From Arthrobacter sp. TMP15 (GTDB lineage: Bacteria > Actinomycetota > Actinomycetes > Actinomycetales > Micrococcaceae): a stretch of DNA of 64,000 nt. The notes below the pieces were generated by a model, which saw only the letters and a list, made by a program, of their open reading frames with translations, ran no database searches and had not been told where the DNA came from. A program made the translations under genes and the position numbers. The stretch is taken from the NCBI RefSeq assembly GCF_039529835.1, contig NZ_CP154262.1, forward strand, positions 992,001-1,056,000, given 5' to 3'. This document shows, in pieces, positions 18,500 to 27,382 of this stretch; the first letter of the stretch is position 1, and each line of letters starts with the position of its first letter.

Positions 18500-21222
18500 G
18501 CCCGCCAGAGCGCGCTGAGTGCGCCCGGTCGGGAACACCGGCAATCCTTGAACCACCTTTCTGCCGGGAGGCAGAGCTGCAAGACATCATCTCCGTTATT
18601 CGCACGGAGGAGTGCCGTGCAGTGTTCTTGACGTCAGAGAACGGATTAGGTGCCACCTCCATTCTCCGTGAGCTGAGCATTGAAGCTGGCAAATATGTGC
18701 CGGTTGTCTTTATCCACGGCTCTTTATCACTCTCTAACGTCCCCTACGGCGTGCTTGCCTCGCTGATGACTAGGGCGGGCAAAGGACACATAAATGCCGC
18801 AACGAATGTGTTGCACGCGCTGCTGGCAGAAGTTGAGCGGCTTAGAGAGCTGCTTCCTTTATCTGTGCAGCCCACCGCTGATCCACCGCTGATAATTATT
18901 GACGACGCCCACTACATAGACTCATCCACCTCGAAGCTTCTGGTGGATTTGGTCATGTCCGGCACTATGAACGTTGTGGCCTCACATGTGAGCCGAAAGA
19001 TTATGCCGGAACCACTGCCGAAGTTGTGGTCTACAGGCATGGCAGAGAACATCATTTTGGAACCGTTGAGCCTGGAACAGGGCCGCCAGTTCTGTGACAC
19101 TGTCCTGGGCGGCCCGGTCTTAGCGGCAACTAGCAGGCACTTTTGGTCCGCTTCTGCCGGGAACCCCCTCCTGCTGCGCATTATGTTAGGTGACGCGGCA
19201 AGAAATGGACAACTCGCGCTGAGACGTGGCCGGTGGGTTCTGGCACACGGCAATTTCGCTCACGGTCGGGAATTAAGCGAATCCGTTCGTACGCAACTTC
19301 GAGGACTTTCCGATGCCGGCAAGTCAGCCTTGAACTTAATTGCCCTAGCTGAGCCGATTGACGCCCCCGTGGTGAAGGAGCTACTCGGAGCCGTGGCTGT
19401 GAACGAACTACGTGAATGGAACTTGGTGCAGCACCGTCACCCAGACTCGGAGTTGCTCTCCCTGGTCAATCCCGTCTATGGGGAAATGATTCGTGAGCTG
19501 GTCCCGATCGGACAAAGCCGGCATCTGCATGAACAACTCGTTACGCGGCTGGGCTGGGAGGCCTTGGACTCCCACGCGCTGTTGCGACGGGTTTTATGGG
19601 CACTGGAAATCGGTGTAGATGTTGATGACAAGCTAATTCTGCAAGCTGCCACCTATGCGGGCAGACTCTATGAATCAGCCATCTCTTTACGTTTGGCGGA
19701 TGCCATTGGCGGCAAGGAGTACCAACTCCGTGCGAACATGGTCAGGGCCCGGGCAAAATACGATCTTGGTGACTACACCGGAGCTTTCGCCTATATGCAG
19801 ACCATGCCAGAGGACGCACAAAACCTCGAAGATCTGCTCTTTGGCACGTTGCTGCGTGCCTCAACCCGTTCGGCGTTGGGGATGCCGGTACAGGCCATTG
19901 AAGACGACGCTGACGCACTGCGCAAGGCTGGTGAACGGCTGGCGTTGGAGAACCCGGATCAGGGCGATCACATCCTGGAGCACAGCCGTAAAAGTGCGCT
20001 GCTTCTGACGCTGATGGAGTTATCCCGAGAGGGCCGCTACTCAGACATGGCTCCACTGGCCATGGTCCTTGCCCGGGCCAACAAACTGGGCACGGCATCA
20101 GAGAAGCTGTACCGCGCCGTGGCACTAGCCATGGATGCCGAACGGCTCACAGCTCAGGGTTATCCATTGCAGGCTTTGGTGCGGGCACAGGAATCGTTCG
20201 CAATTGAGCATTCTGAGCAGGATGATGTTTTCTTTCTGCCGGAAACCATACTTCTTAGGCATGTTGCGGCCACTTTGTGTGCTGGTGACTGGGCGGCTGC
20301 GGAGGGTGTGCTGCAGCATTTTTCTGTGGAAGCTGGACCAGTGGTTTTCTCATTTGGCGGCGGTGTAAGTGTGGTCAGGGGTATGGCATTTTTGCGGTGT
20401 GGACTGAACTCTGAAGCCCTGGAGGCGCTACTACCAGGCATCGATGCACTGAGATCCAGTGACCCGCAACAATTGCTCGGCTACTGCACGGCCATGGCCG
20501 CCTACGCGGCTGCGTGTTTGGGACGGCATGGGATGGCAACGCAACTCATGGAGGAATACGTGGAGAGTACGGGGATGTTTGTGGTCCTCGCACACGAGCG
20601 TGCCTACTTTTGTGCCGCCCGTCATCTGCTGCAACCAGAGGGACCCGGACTAGCCGAGTTGCTGGCACAAGCCAACGCGGCAGGTGCCGATGGTTCTTCA
20701 ATGTTAGAACTAAACGCGTTGGTTCTTACGCTGGAACTGGGGGATGACAGCGTTGCCGCTCGTGTTGGAGCTGTTGCAGCCGGGGTAGAAGGCCCGTGGG
20801 CTCGCAGCGTGGGCGCCTATGCGCAAGCTCTTCTCACCGGTGAGAACCAGGCGTTGGTGGAGGCAGAGAGTCTACTTTCTGGCGCTGGCTTACTTGGGCT
20901 TGCACGTCAAGCGCGGAGCAAAATTTCGCTAGTAACTGCTGGGGCTAAGAAAAGCCTCAAACATCGTTCCAAGACGCCTCCGGCATCCGCTGCGCAGTTG
21001 GAGGCTCGGGCCAAGTTTGCGGTGAATGCGCAGCTGACGCGGCGTGAACGTGAAGTCACCACTTTGGCCGCAGCGGCTTGCAGCGACCGTGAAATTGCTG
21101 AAAAGCTTAACGTCTCACTGCGCACTGTGGAGGGTCACCTTTACCGGGCCTACGCAAAGTTGGGCGTTTCCTCCCGTGAAGAACTCGCGCTGGCGATCGA
21201 AGTGCTGGAAATTCAAAAATAG
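18496..21222 (+). CDS. LAL-type LuxR regulator with degenerate P-loop
   Basis: This 908-residue paralogue of the preceding gene has the same architecture and nearly the same length, with a C-terminal LuxR DNA-binding domain (LTRREREVTTLAAAACSDREIAEKLNVSLRTVEGHLYRAYAKLGV). Its P-loop position reads SENGLGATS (residues 47-55), with Ala where the nucleotide-binding Lys should be, while a Walker B-like LIIIDDAHYID is kept. It may therefore not hydrolyse ATP, and could act as a regulatory partner in a heteromer with the first protein. It starts at GTG 18496, overlapping the upstream stop (GTGA). Confidence 0.85.
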   Translation: MSPPERAECARSGTPAILEPPFCREAELQDIISVIRTEECRAVFLTSENGLGATSILRELSIEAGKYVPVVFIHGSLSLSNVPYGVLASLMTRAGKGHINAATNVLHALLAEVERLRELLPLSVQPTADPPLIIIDDAHYIDSSTSKLLVDLVMSGTMNVVASHVSRKIMPEPLPKLWSTGMAENIILEPLSLEQGRQFCDTVLGGPVLAATSRHFWSASAGNPLLLRIMLGDAARNGQLALRRGRWVLAHGNFAHGRELSESVRTQLRGLSDAGKSALNLIALAEPIDAPVVKELLGAVAVNELREWNLVQHRHPDSELLSLVNPVYGEMIRELVPIGQSRHLHEQLVTRLGWEALDSHALLRRVLWALEIGVDVDDKLILQAATYAGRLYESAISLRLADAIGGKEYQLRANMVRARAKYDLGDYTGAFAYMQTMPEDAQNLEDLLFGTLLRASTRSALGMPVQAIEDDADALRKAGERLALENPDQGDHILEHSRKSALLLTLMELSREGRYSDMAPLAMVLARANKLGTASEKLYRAVALAMDAERLTAQGYPLQALVRAQESFAIEHSEQDDVFFLPETILLRHVAATLCAGDWAAAEGVLQHFSVEAGPVVFSFGGGVSVVRGMAFLRCGLNSEALEALLPGIDALRSSDPQQLLGYCTAMAAYAAACLGRHGMATQLMEEYVESTGMFVVLAHERAYFCAARHLLQPEGPGLAELLAQANAAGADGSSMLELNALVLTLELGDDSVAARVGAVAAGVEGPWARSVGAYAQALLTGENQALVEAESLLSGAGLLGLARQARSKISLVTAGAKKSLKHRSKTPPASAAQLEARAKFAVNAQLTRREREVTTLAAAACSDREIAEKLNVSLRTVEGHLYRAYAKLGVSSREELALAIEVLEIQK

Positions 21223-21303
21223 TTTTGCCTGGAAGGGCAACCTCCGGCACGGCCGGCAACTGAAATGGTGTGTACCTACTGCGGATAAACACGTCCATTT
21301 AAC

Positions 21304-21327
21304 GCCAAATTCAGCGTTGAATTTGGC
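21304..21327 (+). terminator. Hairpin after the LuxR pair
   Basis: GCCAAATTCA, a 4-base loop, and TGAATTTGGC form a perfect 10-bp stem 80 bases after the second LuxR stop. There is no T tail, so the terminator role is uncertain; an operator is the other option. Confidence 0.4.
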
Positions 21328-21365
21328 AGCGGAATGTGACGGTACCTAGTGCCCACGGCGCAGAC

Positions 21366-21426
21366 CCGAGTACTTGGTAAGGAACCGAGTACACAGGTGA
21401 GTGCAAAGTCGAGTAGGAATCACTCG
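21366..21426. promoter_or_regulatory. Repeated CCGAGTAC boxes upstream of the polysaccharide operon
   Basis: CCGAGTAC occurs exactly at 21366-21373 and 21385-21392 (19 bases apart, on nearly the same helix face), with a relaxed copy TCGAGTAG at 21409-21416 and an inverted CACTCG at 21421-21426. The cluster lies between the LuxR pair and the leader of the polysaccharide operon and looks like a multi-site operator. Confidence 0.4.
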
Positions 21427-21499
21427 TGTTCTATGACTTGAACTGGCGTTGACTCTAATTACCCCGAGAACCTCGGGTGGTCTCAAACCAGAAGGTCTC

Positions 21500-21644
21500 A
21501 TGATGCTCAGCACAATTAGAACGGCGTACCTCCATGCTGGAGGAAGAAACAACCAGCTGGAGATCAGCCGTTCTTTCTGTGCAGTCAGCCGCCAAAATCA
21601 TGGACCAACTAACCAGCCCTACTGTCATGGTAGGACTCCACATG
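21500..21644 (+). ncRNA. Candidate structured leader RNA upstream of the polysaccharide operon
   Basis: A long-range stem pairs GCACA (21510-21514) with TGTGC (21578-21582) and AGAACGGC (21518-21525) with GCCGTTCT (21567-21574), separated by a symmetric 3x3 internal loop. It encloses a perfect hairpin CCTCCA-TGC-TGGAGG (21529-21543) and a CCAGCTGG palindrome (21553-21560). This junction-like fold is followed about 60 bases later by a strong terminator and then the first gene, an order seen in attenuation leaders and riboswitches. It matches no class I recognise. An open frame (from 21449, with an in-frame ATG at 21500) crosses the region and ends at the next gene's ATG, but it lacks recognisable protein features. 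Confidence 0.4.
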
Positions 21645-21645
21645 C

Positions 21646-21713
21646 GGAGCCGGCGGCGGATAAGCCTTCTGAGACCAAGGCTTTCCCCCAGCCGTCGTCG
21701 GCTCCTTCTTTTT
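21646..21713 (+). terminator. Strong intrinsic terminator in the polysaccharide leader
   Basis: A 14-bp stem (21646-21659 with 21692-21705, two G-U) carries a second 7-bp stem (AAGCCTT/AAGGCTT, 21662-21668 and 21677-21683) and is followed directly by TTCTTTTT. It lies 40 bases upstream of the first operon gene, so it either ends a separate small RNA or attenuates the operon. Confidence 0.8.
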
Positions 21714-21753
21714 ACAAGAGGACCGCACCCCTGTTGACTTCGGGGAGCGGACA

Positions 21754-23325
21754 ATGACGGAACTAAAGTTCCATCCTCGCTTGGGCAAAGCGCTGGCTCG
21801 CCCCCAGAGGAAAGTCTCTGACACCGGTAAGTCCTCCCCCGCGCAGCACAGCGTTTGGGATGCGCTCCCGGCTAGTGCTGGCACGGAGGCTCGTAGCGAA
21901 AGCGCCAAATGGAGCACCTCGTACTTAAACCGCCTACGGGTAAGCGATGCCTTGATCAGCGTTGTGGTGGTTGCCGTGGCTTATCTGTGGCGCTTCGGCC
22001 CCAGCCCGCTTGTGGGATCCACAACCACCTCCGAACGCGGATACTTGTGGGTTTGCCTGGCCATAGTTCTGTTGTGGAATATTGATCTGGAATACAGCCG
22101 ATCCCGGGAAAAGCGCGTCTTTGGCATTGGTGTGAGCGAATACCGCCGGGTAGTGCAATCCACGCTGCGGACCTTTGGGCTCATGGCAATGATCATGGTG
22201 GTCTTCCAACTCAATGTATCTCGCGGCTTCTTTGCCGTTGCCCTTCCACTGGGCATACTGCTCCTGCTTACAGGACGTTGGCTGTGGCGCCACTGGTTGG
22301 GAGCACAACGCAGTGCCGGGAAGGCACTCTCCAACGTGGTGGTGCTGGGTAACCCGCAGGATGTGGAATACGTGATTGGCCACCTCCGCAGCAACCTCTC
22401 GGCAGGTTACTGCGTAGCAGGCGTGGCGTTGACCACCTTGGCTTCAGACACTGAACTAAAGCAGCCATGGTACGGGGTTCCCGTGTTGTCCACCTTGGCT
22501 GATATCACTGACGTTGTCCGCAAAACCGGTGCCGAGGCCGTTGTGGTAGCCGGCGTATTACCTGGCGGACCCAAAGCAATTCAGGAACTTGGTTGGCGCT
22601 TGGAAGATATGTCCACGGAGCTGGTCCTGGCGTCGAGTCTGACCAACGTGGCCGGTCCTCGCGTGCATTTCCGCCCCATGGAGGGGCTGCCACTTATGCA
22701 TGTGGAATTGCCTCAATACTCCGGAGCCAAGCATGCGTTCAAACGGGCAATGGACGTTATCCTGTCCGCGACCGCGTTACTTGTACTGCTGCCGGTGCTG
22801 GTGATCCTTGGGGCTGTTGTCAGACTTGGCAGCCCCGGTCCGGCACTGTTCCATCAGGAACGTGTGGGTCGCAACGGGGAAACCTTCAAGATGATCAAGT
22901 TCCGTTCCATGGTTGTTGACGCCGAAGCCCGGCTGGCGGCCTTGAAGGGCAGTGATGAAGGCGCAGGGGTGCTTTTCAAAATGTCCAAGGATCCACGCGT
23001 TACCCGCTCCGGACTCTGGATGCGCAAATTCTCCCTGGATGAGCTTCCACAGTTCTGGAACGTACTTGTGGGTCAGATGAGCCTGGTAGGCCCGCGCCCG
23101 CCTTTGGCATCGGAGGTTGCTCTCTATGAACGCCCCGCCCACCGCCGCTTGCTCATCAAGCCAGGCATCACGGGACTGTGGCAAGTCAGTGGGCGCTCAG
23201 ATCTTGCGTGGGAAGAAGCTGTTCGTCTTGATCTGTATTACGTAGAGAACTGGTCGCTCACAGGAGATTTTGTCATCTTGTGGCGAACGTTCAAAGCGGT
23301 TGCAGAGCCCGTCGGAGCGTACTAG
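21754..23325 (+). CDS. Polyprenyl-phosphate sugar-1-phosphate transferase (initiating enzyme)
   Basis: This 523-residue membrane protein begins the repeat unit by transferring a sugar-1-phosphate from a nucleotide sugar to the lipid carrier. Membrane segments occupy about residues 60-185, then comes a soluble CoA-binding-like domain, then a further membrane hairpin (SATALLVLLPVLVILGAVV). The C-terminal bacterial sugar transferase domain has SPGPALFHQERVGRNGETFKMIKFRSM, FSLDELPQFWNVL and GITGLWQVSGRS. It is of the WbaP/CpsE type. ATG 21754 lies 40 bases after the leader terminator. It is the first gene of the operon. Confidence 0.92.
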   Translation: MTELKFHPRLGKALARPQRKVSDTGKSSPAQHSVWDALPASAGTEARSESAKWSTSYLNRLRVSDALISVVVVAVAYLWRFGPSPLVGSTTTSERGYLWVCLAIVLLWNIDLEYSRSREKRVFGIGVSEYRRVVQSTLRTFGLMAMIMVVFQLNVSRGFFAVALPLGILLLLTGRWLWRHWLGAQRSAGKALSNVVVLGNPQDVEYVIGHLRSNLSAGYCVAGVALTTLASDTELKQPWYGVPVLSTLADITDVVRKTGAEAVVVAGVLPGGPKAIQELGWRLEDMSTELVLASSLTNVAGPRVHFRPMEGLPLMHVELPQYSGAKHAFKRAMDVILSATALLVLLPVLVILGAVVRLGSPGPALFHQERVGRNGETFKMIKFRSMVVDAEARLAALKGSDEGAGVLFKMSKDPRVTRSGLWMRKFSLDELPQFWNVLVGQMSLVGPRPPLASEVALYERPAHRRLLIKPGITGLWQVSGRSDLAWEEAVRLDLYYVENWSLTGDFVILWRTFKAVAEPVGAY

Positions 23326-23343
23326 AGCTCCACATCCAGAACC

Positions 23344-23361
23344 ACCGCACGAACGTGCGGT
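23344..23361 (+). promoter_or_regulatory. Intercistronic hairpin
   Basis: ACCGCACG-AA-CGTGCGGT is a perfect 8-bp stem with a 2-base gap between the transferase and the oxidoreductase genes. It is followed by an A-rich stretch, not T, so it is more likely an RNA-stability or processing element than a terminator. Confidence 0.4.
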
Positions 23362-23397
23362 ACAGGAAAAAAATATAAAGGAAATGGAATTAGTGTC

Positions 23398-24507
23398 ATG
23401 GTCTCGATACCCCATCCATTGGATCAACTGAACCTGCTTACCGAAAAACCCGTACTCAAGGTGGCCGTCATCGGCGCCGGGTACTGGGGGCCAAACCTGG
23501 CCCGAAACTTCAAAGCCAGCCCAGCCTGGGAGCTGAGCGCAATAGTGGACATGGATGTAGAGCGGGCGCTAGCGATAGCCCGCCCCTTAGGCGATGTGCC
23601 AGTGTTCGCCTCCCTGGATGAACTCCTAGCTTCAACGGAAATCGATGCCGTGGCCATCGCAACTCCGGCACGCACACACCACGGTGTGGCCATGGCTGCC
23701 ATGCGGGCGGGCAAGCATGTGCTGGTTGAGAAACCGCTGGCTGCGCAGTGGCACCTGGGCGTGGAAATGGTTGAATTTGCGGAAACGAATTCCTTGACGT
23801 TGATGGCGGACCACACCTACTGCTTCACCCCGGCCGCACTGAAAATCCGGGAACTCATTGCTGAGGATGCGCTGGGGGAGATCTTGTTTATTGACTCTGT
23901 CCGCATCAATTTGGGTCTGATCCAACCGGACGTAGATGTTTTCTGGGACTTGGCACCGCATGATCTTTCCGTTATTGACTTCATCCTCCCCGGTGGTTTG
24001 CGCCCTGAAAGCGTGGCAGCCCAGGGCGCTGATCCGCTGGGTACCGGCAAGGCATGTGTGGGGCACCTGACGTTTGCGCTGCCCAACAATGCCATGGCCC
24101 ACATCAATGTGAACTGGCTCAGCCCCACCAAGATTCGGCAAATGGTCATTGGTGGTTCTAAACGAACCCTGGTGTGGGATGACCTGAATCCACAGCAGCG
24201 CATCAGTGTGTATGACCGTGGTGTCAACTTTGAAAAAGCATCCACCAGCGAAGTCCAGCGCAAGGCACAGGCAGTCTCTTACAGACTCGGTGACACCTGG
24301 TCCCCGGCCCTGCCGGAAAAGGAAGCGTTGGGGCTGATGGTGACTGAATTTGCTGACAGCATCCACGAGGGACGCCCCTCCCGGACCGGCGGCGTGGCAG
24401 GGCTTCGCGTCCTCTCGGTCCTAGAGGCTGCAAGCAAGAGTTTGGCAGCGGACGGCGAACAGAGCCCCGTGGCCAATTACGAATTTCAACTGGAGGAAAC
24501 GCGATGA
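23398..24507 (+). CDS. Gfo/Idh/MocA-family sugar dehydrogenase
   Basis: The 369-residue protein has the N-terminal Rossmann motif VIGAGYWGPNLARNF and the family EKPLA lysine motif (VLVEKPLAAQW), followed by the C-terminal substrate domain. In polysaccharide clusters such enzymes usually oxidise a nucleotide sugar (often at C3) before transamination, and two DegT-type aminotransferases follow here. The stop overlaps the next start (ATGA). Exact substrate cannot be read from sequence. Confidence 0.87.
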   Translation: MVSIPHPLDQLNLLTEKPVLKVAVIGAGYWGPNLARNFKASPAWELSAIVDMDVERALAIARPLGDVPVFASLDELLASTEIDAVAIATPARTHHGVAMAAMRAGKHVLVEKPLAAQWHLGVEMVEFAETNSLTLMADHTYCFTPAALKIRELIAEDALGEILFIDSVRINLGLIQPDVDVFWDLAPHDLSVIDFILPGGLRPESVAAQGADPLGTGKACVGHLTFALPNNAMAHINVNWLSPTKIRQMVIGGSKRTLVWDDLNPQQRISVYDRGVNFEKASTSEVQRKAQAVSYRLGDTWSPALPEKEALGLMVTEFADSIHEGRPSRTGGVAGLRVLSVLEAASKSLAADGEQSPVANYEFQLEETR

Positions 24508-25514
24508 GCAAGTTACAAGGTGCCAATGTTCTGGTCACAGGTGGCGCGGGAACCATTGGGTCAGCGATCGTTGACCAGCTGTTGGAGGCCGGTGTGGCCC
24601 ATATTGATGTGCTGGATAACCTGGTGCGGGGAAGGCGGGGAAATCTTGCCACGGCCATGGCCAGCGGCAAGGTCCACCTGGTTGAAGGAGACCTGCGCAA
24701 TCGCGATCTGGTCAATGATGTCACACGTGGTAAAGACATTGTGTTCCATGAAGCTGCCATTCGTATCACCCAGTGTGCTGAGGAGCCGCGGTTGGCATTG
24801 GAGGTACTGGTAGATGGTACTTTCACCGTGCTGGAAGCCGCGGCGGCCCACAAAGTGGACAAGGTCATTGCCGCTTCCAGTGCCTCGGTTTATGGAATGG
24901 CGGAGGTATTTCCCACTAATGAACGCCACCACCACCACAATAATGACACTTTTTATGGTGCGGCCAAGTCCTTCAACGAGGGTATGGCACGCAGTTTCAA
25001 AGCCATGAGCGGCCTGGACTACGTGCTGTTGCGCTACTTCAACGTGTACGGTCCACGCATGGATGTCCACGGCTTGTACACCGAGGTGCTGGTGCGGTGG
25101 ATGGAACGCATTGCCGATGGCCGTCCACCCCTGATCTTTGGGGATGGATTGCAGACTATGGACTTTGTTTACACCGAAGACATTGCCCGGGCCAACATTT
25201 TGGCGGCAGCCAGCAACGTGACCGAGGGCGCCTACAACGTGGCTAGTGGCACCGAGACCAGCCTGCTTGGTTTAGCCCAAGAGCTGCTCAAAGCGATGGG
25301 TTCTGAACTGGATGTGGAACACGGGCCCGAACGCGCAGTCAATGGTGTGGAACGGCGCTTAGCTGATGTAACGGCAGCTCAGCGCGATCTGGACTTCTCC
25401 GCCACTACGGGACTGCAGCAGGGTCTGAAGGAACTTGTCCAATGGTGGGCACCTTTGCGTGATGAAATCGCCGCCGGCAGGCTTGTGGGTAGCGGTCAGG
25501 GTGGCGCTCGATGA
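24504..25514 (+). CDS. NAD-dependent nucleotide-sugar epimerase/dehydratase
   Basis: An extended short-chain dehydrogenase of 336 residues with TGGAGTIGSAIV at the N terminus, SSASVYGM, and the catalytic YGAAK. It resembles UDP-sugar 4-epimerases of surface-polysaccharide clusters. It overlaps both neighbours by 4 bases and likely works with the dehydrogenase and aminotransferases to build a modified amino sugar. Confidence 0.87.
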   Translation: MSKLQGANVLVTGGAGTIGSAIVDQLLEAGVAHIDVLDNLVRGRRGNLATAMASGKVHLVEGDLRNRDLVNDVTRGKDIVFHEAAIRITQCAEEPRLALEVLVDGTFTVLEAAAAHKVDKVIAASSASVYGMAEVFPTNERHHHHNNDTFYGAAKSFNEGMARSFKAMSGLDYVLLRYFNVYGPRMDVHGLYTEVLVRWMERIADGRPPLIFGDGLQTMDFVYTEDIARANILAAASNVTEGAYNVASGTETSLLGLAQELLKAMGSELDVEHGPERAVNGVERRLADVTAAQRDLDFSATTGLQQGLKELVQWWAPLRDEIAAGRLVGSGQGGAR

Positions 25515-26704
25515 ATACCGCACCTGCCACTGAGCATCCCACCACCGAGTCCACCGCCGAGCCACTGCCACGAATCAACGTCATGAAGCCATGGCTTGGT
25601 GTTGAGGAGGCGCAGGCTGTTGCCGCGGTTATTGCCTCCGGCTGGGTGGCGCAGGGACCCAAAGTTGCAGAATTTGAGCAAGCTTTCGCTCGGAACCAGC
25701 AAGCCAACCATGCGGTGGCCACCAGCAACTGCACCACGGCTCTTCACCTGGCGCTCGCGGTGGCCGGAGTTCAGCCGGGGGACGACGTCGTGGTGCCTTC
25801 ATTTTCTTTCATCGCAACAGCCAACGCACCAACGTATGTGGGGGCGCGGCCCGTTTTTGCCGACGTCGAACTGGAAACCGGCAATATTAGCGCTGCAACC
25901 ATTGAAGCGGCGCTGACAGCCCGTACCAAGGCCGTCATTGTGGTGGACCAAGGCGGTATGCCGGTTGATTTGGATCCCATCTTGGCGTTGTGTGATCCGC
26001 TGGGCATTGTGGTTGTGGAAGATGCAGCATGCGGTGCAGGGTCAACGTACAAGGGGCGTCCGGTAGCGGCCGGTGCACACATTGCGGCGTGGTCCTTTCA
26101 CCCCCGAAAGATCCTCACCACGGGGGAGGGCGGCATGCTCACCACCTCCAAGGAAGAGTGGGCGCTGCGGGCAGGGCGCCTACGGGAGCACGCCATGAGC
26201 GCATCGGCCAAGGACCGTCATTCGGCCCTGCTAGCCCCTCAGGAACAATATTTGGAGATTGGTTACAACTTTCGCATGACGGATATGCAGGCGGCTGTGG
26301 GTCTGGTGCAACTGGGCAGGCTTGCCGAGGCGGTAGAGCGGCGGCGCAGCATTGCGGCCAAATACACGGCGGAACTTCGGCATTTGCAGGGAATTCGGCT
26401 GTCACAGGATCCGTCCTACGGGACAAGTAACTTCCAATCATTTTGGTTGGAGGTGCTGCCGGAATTTGGCCGCTCCCGTGAAGACGTCCTGGCCGTCCTG
26501 GCCCAGGCCGGGATATCCGCTCGGCGCGGCATCATGGCATCTCACCGGGAACCAGCCTACGCGGACAGGGACACCGGCACGGCGAGCCTGTCCGTGACGG
26601 AGCGGCTCACCGAAAACACTTTGATACTGCCTATTTATCACCAGCTCACCGATGCGGAACAAGACCGTGTCATTGAGGCAATGCAATTGGCGGGAAAGAA
26701 CTAG
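25511..26704 (+). CDS. DegT/DnrJ/EryC1-family sugar aminotransferase (first copy)
   Basis: This 397-residue PLP enzyme has the family features: substrate-binding TSNCTTALHLAL, VVEDAACGAGSTYKGR, and the PLP-binding Lys in SFHPRKILTTGEGGM. Members transaminate keto-sugar nucleotides. An N-terminal tail of about 20 Thr/Pro-rich residues precedes the conserved core. It lies between the epimerase and a NeuD-like acyltransferase, so it probably creates an amino group that is then acylated. Confidence 0.88.
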   Translation: MNTAPATEHPTTESTAEPLPRINVMKPWLGVEEAQAVAAVIASGWVAQGPKVAEFEQAFARNQQANHAVATSNCTTALHLALAVAGVQPGDDVVVPSFSFIATANAPTYVGARPVFADVELETGNISAATIEAALTARTKAVIVVDQGGMPVDLDPILALCDPLGIVVVEDAACGAGSTYKGRPVAAGAHIAAWSFHPRKILTTGEGGMLTTSKEEWALRAGRLREHAMSASAKDRHSALLAPQEQYLEIGYNFRMTDMQAAVGLVQLGRLAEAVERRRSIAAKYTAELRHLQGIRLSQDPSYGTSNFQSFWLEVLPEFGRSREDVLAVLAQAGISARRGIMASHREPAYADRDTGTASLSVTERLTENTLILPIYHQLTDAEQDRVIEAMQLAGKN

Positions 26705-26706
26705 CC

Positions 26707-27381
26707 ATGACACAACTGATCCTGGTCGCTGCCAGCGGACTAGCCCGCGAGGTACTTGCCTCAACGCGCGCTTCCGGCCTGTTTGACGTGGTCGGGTACC
26801 TTGATGACGATCCGGAGCTCGCCGGAGAGTACATTGACGGGCTTCCCGTGTTGGGCAGGATCAGCGACGCCACAGCATTCCCCACGGCCTCTTTTGTCCT
26901 GTGCGCCGGCAAGGGATCGGCGCGGGAGAAAATTGCGGGCGCATTGGCGGGCTTGGGTATTGGCAGTGTCCGCTATACCTCCGTGGTGGATAGGACTGCT
27001 TTCGTCTCGGAGGGCTCTGTCATTGGCGCTGGCAGCATCTTACTTGCCAACGTAGTTTTGACGGCCGGTGTCAGACTCGGCAGCCACGTAGTCGTTATGC
27101 CCAGCGTCACCTTCACTCACGATAACGAGGTGGATGACTTCGCCACGCTCACCGCTGGAGTGAGCCTCGGAGGGGATGTCAGCATTGGCCGCTGCGCCTA
27201 CCTGGGCATGAACTCAAGCGTGCGCGAGGGCTGCGTACTGGGGGCGGGGGTCACCGTGGGCATGGGGGCCGTGGTTTTACAGGACATGCCCGACGACGAA
27301 ACTTGGGTTGGCGTTCCGGCTCGCCGATTGCATGGCCAAGGAATACCGACGGATAAAAATTCTGAGAATGGAAAACACTGA
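26707..27381 (+). CDS. NeuD-family sugar acyltransferase
   Basis: The 224-residue product has the N-terminal nucleotide-binding-like part of NeuD proteins (LVAASGLAREVLASTR...GYLDDD) and a C-terminal left-handed beta-helix of hexapeptide repeats (about residues 100-205). Such enzymes add acetyl or similar groups to amino sugars. It starts 2 bases after the aminotransferase stop. Confidence 0.85.
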   Translation: MTQLILVAASGLAREVLASTRASGLFDVVGYLDDDPELAGEYIDGLPVLGRISDATAFPTASFVLCAGKGSAREKIAGALAGLGIGSVRYTSVVDRTAFVSEGSVIGAGSILLANVVLTAGVRLGSHVVVMPSVTFTHDNEVDDFATLTAGVSLGGDVSIGRCAYLGMNSSVREGCVLGAGVTVGMGAVVLQDMPDDETWVGVPARRLHGQGIPTDKNSENGKH

Positions 27382-27382
27382 C

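Noticed and set aside
21449-21757. Open frame crossing the polysaccharide leader and ending at the first gene's ATG
   Set aside because: It runs through a strong terminator and an RNA fold, has no recognisable protein pattern, and its start is uncertain. Kept only as an alternative in the leader entry.
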